Assembly: GCA_934167435.1 (NCBI GenBank)
Contig: CAKPKZ010000035.1
Location: forward strand, 1 to 12,972
Direction: 5' to 3'
Length of the DNA stretch: 12,972 nucleotides
Origin: an uncultured Clostridia bacterium
GTDB taxonomy: Bacteria > Bacillota > Clostridia > TANB77 > CAG-508
Below the pieces are notes generated by a model. It was given only the letters and a program-made list of their open reading frames with translations. It was not told the DNA's origin and did not search any database. Of the stretch, positions 1 to 5,900 are shown one piece after another. Both the position numbers and the translations under genes were made by a program. Within the stretch, counting starts at the first letter, position 1. Each line of letters starts with the position of its first letter.

Positions 1-317
1 GTGTTACGAGCAAATCTGGATACTTCTTTTGTTAAAATAATATCAATCTTACCAAGTCTAGCATCTTCAATCATTTTTAAAAACTGTTCTCTTTTATAAA
101 CTTGTGTTCCACTTATTCCTTCATCACTATAACTTGCTACATGATTCCAGTTACTGACATTAGAAATCATATCATTAAAATAATTTACTTGATTTTCTAA
201 TGAATTTAATTGATCTTCTTTATCTGTTGATACTCGACCATAATCAGCCGCTCTTAATTTCATATCATATATTGTTTTACCAAGTGCTATATTTTGTCTC
301 GCTTTTAAAATATCCAT
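1..317 (-). CDS. Large serine recombinase, N-terminal part (runs off the left edge)
   Basis: This is the first 105 codons of a serine site-specific recombinase; the rest lies outside the window. The resolvase catalytic signature YGRVSTD is at residues 26-32, with the presumed nucleophile Ser30. It is followed by EDQLNSLENQ, by DEGISGT, and by SRFARN near the cut edge, which supplies further active-site arginines. This order is typical of large serine integrases of Bacillota integrative elements (usually about 500-550 residues), which cut and rejoin DNA at attachment sites. The ATG at 317-315 is set by an AGGAGG about 7 bases upstream. It follows the small gene ending at 337 by 19 bases, so the two probably share a transcript. 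Family assignment is firm. Whether the full gene is intact cannot be seen. Confidence 0.93.
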   Translation of the reverse strand, partial: MDILKARQNIALGKTIYDMKLRAADYGRVSTDKEDQLNSLENQVNYFNDMISNVSNWNHVASYSDEGISGTQVYKREQFLKMIEDARLGKIDIILTKEVSRFARN

Positions 318-336
318 ATTTACTTCCTCCTAGATC

Positions 337-531
337 TTATGTTTTAAATTCTAAAATTACTTTATTCATTTTTGTTATTAACATTCTCTGCATTTTGTTA
401 TATATATCGAAAGATATTATTTTTTGTTCAAGTAATTCTTTATTAAATATCATTCTTAGTTTTAAAATGAGGTACTCTTTTGGTAATTCTTTGCTATCCG
501 TATATATTTCATCTTCATTTATTTGTTCCAA
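337..531 (-). CDS. Small SHOCT-like protein upstream of the recombinase
   Basis: A 64-residue protein with a predicted two-helix C-terminal part (KEYLILKLRMIFNKELLEQK, then a turn, then a second helix with YNKMQRMLITK). This resembles the SHOCT-type short domain often encoded just before large serine recombinases in Bacillota mobile elements; the resemblance is judged by eye. The start is TTG at 531-529, chosen because GGAGGG lies 7 bases upstream. The nearby ATG at the ribosome site is out of frame. Its role is unknown; a helper or regulator of recombination is inference from position only. It lies directly upstream of the recombinase on the same strand. Confidence 0.75.
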   Translation of the reverse strand: MEQINEDEIYTDSKELPKEYLILKLRMIFNKELLEQKIISFDIYNKMQRMLITKMNKVILEFKT

Positions 532-570
532 AAAACATCCCTCCTCTCATTAAGACTATTAACATGTTCT

Positions 571-598
571 AAAAAAAAGAACTTGAATACTCAAGTTC
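571..598 (-). terminator. Intrinsic terminator, minus strand
   Basis: A perfect 8-bp stem (GAACTTGA / TCAAGTTC, 579-586 with 591-598) has a 4-base loop. On the minus strand it is followed directly by eight T residues (571-578). It would end leftward transcripts arriving from the eroded region and separate them from the recombinase gene pair. Confidence 0.8.
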
Positions 599-661
599 CA
601 CATAATTCGACTATTTGAAACTTGCGTATTTTCTTAATGAGATAGAGTACCTGTTAAATCA

Positions 662-690
662 TTATTTAAAAATATCAAGTTTTTAAATAA
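662..690. repeat. Perfect 11-bp inverted repeat, all A/T
   Basis: TTATTTAAAAA at 662-672 is mirrored by TTTTTAAATAA at 680-690 around a 7-base loop. On the plus strand a short T run (694-699) follows after 'caa', so a weak plus-strand terminator is possible. The all-A/T stem makes any function doubtful. Confidence 0.35.
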
Positions 691-717
691 CAATTTTTTA
701 GTATTAAAAAAATACTA

Positions 718-895
718 TCATTTATTTTCTTGTATTAAATTTGCTAAGTCATATCCACTTAAATTTGAATTAAGGCTAGTCCTCATCATACTTTTTTTAA
801 AGTATGTTTCATTATCATATCTAATAATAATTTCACTGAAAAAAATCTAACTTTTCATTAAATTTTAACTTTTCAAATTGAGAAATTAATTTATT
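718..895 (-). pseudogene. C-terminal remnant of an unrecognised gene, frameshifted
   Basis: On the minus strand an open reading tract without a start codon ends at TGA (718-720). Its last 30 or so residues look truly coding, for example YDNETYFKKSMMRTSL and SNLSGYDLANLIQENK. The upstream continuation, with FEKLKFNEKLDFF, lies in another frame. The two join across a run of seven T/A bases near 839-845, as expected for a one-base frameshift. I cannot name the parent gene. It sits between the terminator at 571-598 and the helix-turn-helix gene ending at 945, so it may be decayed cargo or a tail of the same mobile-element module. Confidence 0.4.
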
Positions 896-944
896 TTATT
901 AGAAGTTTTTATCTACGTATAATAGAAAATTATTGCTAATTCAG

Positions 945-1223
945 CTAGAAGATATTTGCTAAATATATTTTTCTTATACTTGGTTCGTTTACAACTTTAA
1001 TATAATTTTTTTGCCTTAGTGAAGTTATACCAGCAGTAACAGTTCTCTTTGAAACTTTCATTAAAATACTTAAATATTTATTACTAGCATAGCAATAACC
1101 TTCTTGCATAGATAAAGTAAAAATTAATCCCATTAACAACTTAGCAGTAGAAGATACTTCTTTATCTTTTAAAACAATCATAGGTACTTCTATATACTTT
1201 AGTTTAATATCACTATCCTTCAA
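945..1223 (-). CDS. Small helix-turn-helix protein, replication-initiator-like
   Basis: A 92-residue protein whose pattern matches the N-terminal winged helix-turn-helix of replication initiators and helix-turn-helix proteins of Bacillota plasmids and integrative elements. It has IEVPMIVLKDKEVSSTAKLL, then YASNKYLSILMKVSKRTV as the recognition part, and RKIYLANIF at the end. Family members often continue with a variable region, so this copy is short and may be a truncated or regulatory form. The TTG start at 1223-1221 is chosen because AGAGGT lies 7 bases upstream; the ATG just before it meets a stop at once. Direct neighbours are fragments and hairpins. DNA binding is well supported; control or start of element replication is inference. 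Confidence 0.7.
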   Translation of the reverse strand: MKDSDIKLKYIEVPMIVLKDKEVSSTAKLLMGLIFTLSMQEGYCYASNKYLSILMKVSKRTVTAGITSLRQKNYIKVVNEPSIRKIYLANIF

Positions 1224-1287
1224 AACATTGACCTCTTTTCTTAAATTTTTTTATCTAGTGTTTTAAATAAAATCACTCCTTTCTCAT

Positions 1288-1317
1288 AAAAAAAGAACAA
1301 TGCTAAATTGTCCTTTT
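1288..1317 (-). terminator. Hairpin with T run, minus strand
   Basis: AAAAGAACAAT (1291-1301) pairs with ATTGTCCTTTT (1307-1317) around a 5-base loop, with a single G-U type pair. On the minus strand the stem ends in seven T residues (1294-1288). It lies 65 bases upstream of the helix-turn-helix gene at 1223, so it could end an upstream transcript or act as an attenuator in that gene's leader. Confidence 0.65.
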
Positions 1318-1321
1318 GGCA

Positions 1322-1355
1322 AAAATGGAATAAGTATTTATATTTATCCCATTTT
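1322..1355. repeat. 34-bp near-palindrome
   Basis: The arms 1322-1337 and 1340-1355 are complementary at 14 of 16 positions, with two central T residues between them. It lies between the hairpin at 1288-1317 and the fragment ending at 1367. It may be a terminator stem for that fragment or a protein-binding site. Confidence 0.4.
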
Positions 1356-1366
1356 ACTATATTTTA

Positions 1367-1582
1367 TCACTTGACAGATCCGCTGTCAGTAGTGACTTCA
1401 GTTGTAATTTTAGTGGTATTTTTAGTGGTACTTATTTGGGAAAATTCTTTACTTATATTCCCTTTTTCAAGAAAATGAAGTGATGTACTTTTTCTTATTT
1501 TTTTGTAAAAATAACAAATTATTTTTAGAACGACACCACAAATGCTAAATATTCTTATATAATAAGTATTTATTAGTGGTGT
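1367..1582 (-). pseudogene. Possible decayed coding fragment with a Thr/Lys-rich tail
   Basis: An open tract of 71 codons on the minus strand has no start codon and is bounded upstream by TAG. Only the last 35 or so residues look coding: LEKGNISKEFSQISTTKN, then TTKITTEVTTDSGSVK. Such repetitive polar tails occur in replication initiators of mobile elements, which would fit the helix-turn-helix gene 144 bases downstream. The evidence is weak, and the T-T-K repeats equally reflect DNA-level repeats (AGTGGTA on the plus strand). Confidence 0.22.
1374..1391. repeat. Short inverted repeat with TGACAG / CTGTCA arms
   Basis: Within 1370-1392, TTGACAG is followed by ATCCG and then CTGTCAG, giving a 6-bp dyad with a 5-base centre. 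The flanks CACT and AGTG extend the symmetry imperfectly. It is locally G+C-rich for this region. It may be an operator or nick-site remnant; it also lies inside the weak coding fragment above. Confidence 0.3.
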
Positions 1583-1583
1583 C
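1532..1583. repeat. GACACCAC ... GTGGTGTC inverted repeat
   Basis: Perfect 8-bp arms (1532-1539 and 1576-1583) flank 36 bases of mostly A/T with imperfect inner symmetry. The G+C-rich tips stand out from the surroundings. It is immediately followed by a second dyad at 1589-1608. Confidence 0.4.
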
Positions 1584-1588
1584 TAACT

Positions 1589-1608
1589 ATTTTTGCACTT
1601 GCAAAAAT
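1589..1608. repeat. 20-bp palindrome ATTTTTGCA-CT-TGCAAAAAT
   Basis: The 9-bp arms are perfect with only two central bases, so this is more like a dimeric protein-binding site than an RNA hairpin. It lies next to the GTG(C/T)ATCAC repeats. Confidence 0.4.
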
Positions 1609-1628
1609 GATGCATATTCACAAAAAAA

Positions 1629-1725
1629 GTGTATCACTATGCTGAGTAATCTCTTTATTTTTTAATAAAATTTAGACATCATATTGTGCATCACTTTTGA
1701 TAAATTTATTTTTCGAGTGCATCAC
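1629..1725 (+). repeat. Three direct GTG(C/T)ATCAC repeats (iteron-like)
   Basis: GTGTATCAC is at 1629-1637, GTGCATCAC at 1686-1694 and again at 1717-1725. The last two are 31 bases apart, about three helical turns. Repeats of this size beside a replication-initiator-like gene recall iterons of plasmid origins. With only three copies and one variant, function is uncertain. Apart from these repeats I see nothing recognisable in 1609-1807, only degraded A/T-rich sequence with scattered short open tracts. Confidence 0.35.
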
Positions 1726-1807
1726 AATTATATTCAATGCTAAAAAACAAAAATTTTTTTATTATCATTTTTAATCATTATTTTATTAAATATATTTCGT
1801 TTTATAT

Positions 1808-1966
1808 CTAATTCTTTTTGATTAACCAATTAGCGATATCAACGATTTGAACACCTTCGTATTGATGATCATCGTGTCCTGTTCTAGTGATTATCATTTT
1901 AGAATAGACATCTTTAATTAATTCTTTGTATTATTTTAATTTATCAAATAAAATGTACACTTTCAT
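1808..1966 (-). pseudogene. Short gene remnant with one in-frame stop
   Basis: From ATG (1966-1964) the minus strand reads MKVYILFDKLK, a TAA stop (1933-1931), then in the same frame YKELIKDVYSKM, IITRTGHDDHQYEGVQIVD and IANWLIKKN to TAG (1810-1808). The part after the stop has varied residues and higher G+C than its surroundings, so it is probably real former coding sequence. I do not recognise the family; the GHDDHQYEG segment is the best search handle. No ribosome site precedes the ATG, which sits inside an inverted-repeat arm, so the true gene may have started elsewhere. An internal ATG at 1897 would leave 29 residues. Confidence 0.45.
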
Positions 1967-2005
1967 TTCGCAAAAAGTAATTTTTTTTGAATTTGCGAAA
2001 TGAAA
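1961..2005. repeat. Perfect 14-bp inverted repeat
   Basis: TTTCATTTCGCAAA (1961-1974) is mirrored exactly by TTTGCGAAATGAAA (1992-2005) around 17 A/T-rich bases. A T run follows on neither strand, so it is not a simple terminator. A recombination, replication or regulator-binding site is possible. It lies just downstream (minus strand) of the small-RNA-like unit at 2035-2113. Confidence 0.55.
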
Positions 2006-2034
2006 ATATGCTTGTGTTTTTTTGACTGATTACT

Positions 2035-2070
2035 AAAAAAATGACTCAAGGCTTCTAAAGTTTCTTGAGT
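2035..2070 (-). terminator. Intrinsic terminator / attenuator stem, minus strand
   Basis: ACTCAAG (minus strand, 2070-2064) pairs with CTTGAGT (2050-2044), with a small inner stem between, then CA and seven T residues (2041-2035). An alternative stem, TGAGT (2078-2074) with ACTCA (2070-2066), would compete with it and prevent termination. Confidence 0.65.
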
Positions 2071-2080
2071 ACCACTCAGT
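2035..2080 (-). ncRNA. Candidate small RNA or attenuated leader of about 45 nt
   Basis: A near-consensus promoter at 2085-2113 is followed within 50 bases by an intrinsic terminator ending at 2035, with no room for a gene. The predicted transcript starts near 2080-2076. It contains two mutually exclusive hairpins sharing the segment ACTCA at 2070-2066, the usual design of transcription attenuators. Short, strongly transcribed RNAs with one terminator stem also act as counter-transcribed copy-control RNAs in Gram-positive replicons. No known family is recognised from sequence alone, and the gene it once controlled downstream (1808-1966) is broken. Confidence 0.45.
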
Positions 2081-2084
2081 GCAA

Positions 2085-2113
2085 ACTATATCATTATTGT
2101 TGATGCTTGTCAA
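2085..2113 (-). promoter_or_regulatory. Strong vegetative promoter, minus strand
   Basis: TTGACA (minus strand, 2113-2108) and TATAGT (2090-2085) are separated by exactly 17 bases, 11 of 12 matches to consensus. Together with the terminator at 2035-2070 it defines a very short transcription unit. Confidence 0.75.
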
Positions 2114-2201
2114 TATAACTTTTTAAAATGTTAAAATTCATTGGGAAATGGTGATAAATTTTCAATGATAAGATATATTAATGTTCCTTTTTTAGTATTT
2201 A

Positions 2202-2230
2202 TTAAGTTTTTTTTAATATAATGATATAAT
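2202..2230 (+). promoter_or_regulatory. Candidate promoter for the 219-residue protein
   Basis: A perfect TATAAT at 2225-2230 lies 30 bases before the TTG start. The best -35 at 17-base spacing is TTAAGT (2202-2207), which matches poorly, so the -35 is uncertain. An eight-codon ATG reading frame (2237-2263) overlaps the start codon and may be chance. Confidence 0.5.
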
Positions 2231-2259
2231 TATATTATGCAAGGATTGGAGGAGATAAT

Positions 2260-2919
2260 TTGATAAACAAAAACGAACAAATATATAATAAAAAAAAGTT
2301 TAAACCATCTCCTTTAATTTCGCCAGTTTTTGGCATCATTGGAGAAAAAAAACATTATACTCAAAAAAATGAAAATATAAGTATATATAATAAAGTACAA
2401 GAAACCAATAAAAATACTGAAAATGATGTTACTGCAATTGTAAAAAATAAAACATTAAAAAAAGAAGAAATTATTAATAATTTGAAAAAACAAACAAAAC
2501 AAGATAAAAAAATAAGTAATAATAAAACAGCTATTTCCGAGAGAACATTAATAATAACAAAGAAAAAAATCATTCTTCCATTTACAGTTAAGCAAATTGA
2601 AAATATTTTCAAATTACATCCAGATAAATATGCCGATCTACAACAAATTGTAGATATAAAATTTACTTTATCTACAGCATTATATAAAAATGTTACTCTT
2701 TCTAAAATAAAAGAAGTTTATAAATTAATGAGAGTAAGGAACAAATATTCATTACATAAAACCCTTTCAATCTGTATTGAAGTAATTTTTAATATATATA
2801 TTTTTCCCGCTATTATAACTGCTTGCAAAAATTTTGATGAATTAGAAATATATTTAGACTGCTTAGAAAAAGATGAATTAAATCAATATCCTTGTTTTAA
2901 AATTATATATGATTTATAA
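2260..2919 (+). CDS. Hypothetical protein, 219 residues, with KFKPSPLISPVFGI motif
   Basis: I cannot assign this protein. Residues 1 to about 95 are Lys/Asn-rich and probably disordered, except for a striking KFKPSPLISPVFGI segment at residues 13-26 that looks like a conserved short linear motif. Residues from about 105 to the end look helical, with VKQIENIFKLHPDKYADL, TLSKIKEVYKLMRVRNKYSL and a closing acidic helix with DELEIYLDCLEKDEL. There is no signal peptide; a hydrophobic stretch around IEVIFNIYIFPAIITA (about residues 173-188) may be buried helix or a single membrane segment. The TTG start at 2260 is supported by GGAGGAG five bases upstream. It is the only plus-strand gene between the eroded element and the secretion cluster, convergent with the latter. 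Confidence 0.75.
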   Translation: MINKNEQIYNKKKFKPSPLISPVFGIIGEKKHYTQKNENISIYNKVQETNKNTENDVTAIVKNKTLKKEEIINNLKKQTKQDKKISNNKTAISERTLIITKKKIILPFTVKQIENIFKLHPDKYADLQQIVDIKFTLSTALYKNVTLSKIKEVYKLMRVRNKYSLHKTLSICIEVIFNIYIFPAIITACKNFDELEIYLDCLEKDELNQYPCFKIIYDL

Positions 2920-2948
2920 AAAGATGAGAGAAATTAACCCTCATCTTT
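2920..2948. terminator. Shared terminator between convergent genes
   Basis: AAAGATGAG (2920-2928) pairs with CTCATCTTT (2940-2948) around 11 bases. It starts one base after the plus-strand stop and overlaps the TAA of the minus-strand giant gene (2947-2949). Read on the minus strand, the stem ends in five T residues, which is better than the TTTAA seen on the plus strand. It probably serves both. Confidence 0.7.
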
Positions 2949-5900
2949 AATCAACAATAAAGTTAACATAATCACTTGTTTTAAAATTACCTGCATCATC
3001 ATATAGTTCTGCAATGATTCTATAAGTTCCTTTAGATAAATTTTCTTTAAAAGTAATGTCAATATTATTAACCAATTCTTTTTTATTACTTGTAGTGACA
3101 GTATCATTATTAATTACTATATTATTACTAGCATTTTTTGTTTCCTCATAAACAAATGAGGAAGTTCTTTCAATTGCTTTTATTTTTATATTCATGTTAT
3201 TCAAAACACTGTCATTAGAGAAATTAATTTTTATACTTCTGCTTTCTTTAGTACCAAACTTAATTATCTTTAATTTGTCATAGAAATTATCATTAATTAC
3301 ATTTGAAGATAATTTAAGTCCAAAATTCATTTTTATATCAACTAAATTGATATTAACATTAGATAGTTCATGATAATTTTTTCCATACAAATATTCAAAA
3401 GTAAGAGTATAGTCACCAGATATTAATTGATCTTGTGGTAAAACATTATTCATATCAAGAATTAAATTTACATCACTATTAATTTCTGAAGTATCAATAT
3501 TATTTAAAACATCAAATTTTATTATTCCATTCTTAACAAGATATTTTTTATCATCAATTGTTAAAATTGTCCCTTCTGGTATATCAACATAATTATTTTC
3601 CGAGTTTTTTAATCTTAATCTTAAATTCAAATTCTTAGAATTAATTTTTGTATTAGTATTTAAAGATGAAATATTTAATTTTCCATCTAATTTTATTATC
3701 CCGTTTCCTTCATAAGAAGTTTTATCTTTTTTTAAAGATAAATTATATTCTCTTTTTTGTATATTTACTACATTACTAGCAGTATCTTTTTTTACTTTTG
3801 AAAATGAATTCTCTCCATAAAAAATTTCTAAACTAGGATAATAACTGTCTTTATTAATTCCAGTAGTATTATTAAAATTAAATATAAATTTATATTTTTC
3901 ATCTAGTGAATATGAAGTAGTTCCATTTATTTCATTGATAGTTTTAGTTACTGAATCAGAAGTATCAAAATTAGAAACTTCTACATAATTTGCTCCTAAT
4001 TCATTTTTAAATTCAGTTAAATTAATTTGGGAAACATCGTCTTTATCTACTTGATAAAAATAGTATTTTTCATTTATTTTCATCACTATTTCAGTCCCTT
4101 TAGGAATATTAATGGATGAATTACTACTATTAGAAATCAACTCCAATTTTCTATTAATATTCGTATAATCATAAGTATTATAATCATCATTAGTCAAATA
4201 ATAATCAACATCAACATCTGACGTGAAAATTTCATTATTTAACATATAAATATTTTTATCATTTGAAATACTGTTTATATAATTTCTACCATATTCATTA
4301 CTGCTAATAATATCAATTGAATTATCAACACTTACGTCACCAGATATATAAAAATAAATATAATTTTCTCCTTTTAAATCATTAACTGTATCTTTATCGG
4401 CTTCTCTAATAACATACTTATTTGATTCTCCACTTACTACTGCAATTTCTTCTGGTGAATTTCCTCCTACTTTTAAATAAGGAAAGTCTAAACCACCTTT
4501 AATTGTCTTATTTCCATTTTCTAATAACTTAGGATTTAAAATTAATGTTGTTTGCCCAGTGATATTTCCTTGCACAGTTAATGAAACAAGACTATCTAAA
4601 TATAGTTCTCCACCGCCATTAAAATTACCAGTGATTTCTCCATTTGCAGATATTTTTAGTCCACTTCCTTGAGGAATAATTAAATTTTCAATAGATTTAA
4701 TTCCTACAAGCTTTCCGTCTGTTCCTTTATTTTCAAGTAATACGTAACTATTATCAAAACTAACAGTTGTCGCTCGATCAATACCATTCATTGTTTTATA
4801 CTTAGCGGTTGAATTTCCTGACCAATAATTTTTAAAATTAACCTCAACATTCCCTGCTACAGCTCCAAGCTTGGTTGAACCATAATTCTCAACATTAGTA
4901 TTAATTCCTTGAATTAATACATTAGAACTACCTTTAACTGTTGTAAAATCAGAGGCATCACCATCTCCATCTGCATCATATCCGCGACCACCACCATAAA
5001 CTAAGCCTGATATCATAACTGTACCTGATGAATCTTCATTTCCAATAGTCACATTTGTATCACCATTAACGTAACTCTGATCTCCTCCACCAAATACGTT
5101 TTCTAACTTACCAGAATTTACCTTTATAGTAATATTTCCTGAAACTACACCAGAATACCCACCACCAAAAATGGAAGTTAAGGATGAATTAGAAATATTT
5201 ATATTAGAATTTCCAAGAATATTACCAGAATTTCCACCACCAAATACATTTTTCTTTATCGAAGAATTATCATCAATAACTAATTTAGTATCTTTAAGAA
5301 TATCTGCTGAATCTCCTCCAGCATAGACCATTCCATTTACATCAGATGAATATATGTATACTCCAGTATTTCCTTCTACTATACCAGCATTACCACCACC
5401 ATAAACAGAACCATTTATCAAGCTATTATTACTTATAACAACTGAAGTATCTCCAATTACAGAGCCTAACCCTTTAGTATTTTCTGAATATAATAATTTA
5501 TTTTCAAAATCTATTCCTTTGGTCTCAGAATTTAACAAAGAAACATCTCCAGACCAATTGAATTTTCCATAAATACTACTATTATAGCTAGGTTTTTGAG
5601 AACTAACTTTAACATTAGCCGACAATGAACCATTATTATTAAAAACTGATAAAATTTCATATTTTGACATTTCATATACATCATCATCAATAGGTTTATA
5701 AACAGTAACTGGATCAGGTTTTGTTGAACCATCACCACCGCCATATACATTGCCATATATTATAGAATTATTAATAATCTCTATTTCAGTATTCCCCAAA
5801 ACTTTTGATATTGATCCACCGCCATATACATTTCCAGAAGTCTTATCATTCAACCTATTTGAAGTACCAACAACAGAATTATCAAGTTTAATGTGAACAT

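Noticed and set aside
200..553. 117-residue plus-strand open frame opposite the recombinase and its partner
   Set aside because: It is Leu/Ile/Tyr-rich, lacks a ribosome site and lies antisense to two clearly real genes.
2361..2612. 83-residue minus-strand frame with a hydrophobic composition
   Set aside because: It is the mirror of the Lys/Asn-rich part of the 219-residue gene; hydrophobic antisense frames are expected opposite such codons.
5532..5756. 74-residue minus-strand frame inside the giant gene
   Set aside because: It lies in a different frame within well-supported coding sequence, is Met-rich and has no ribosome site.
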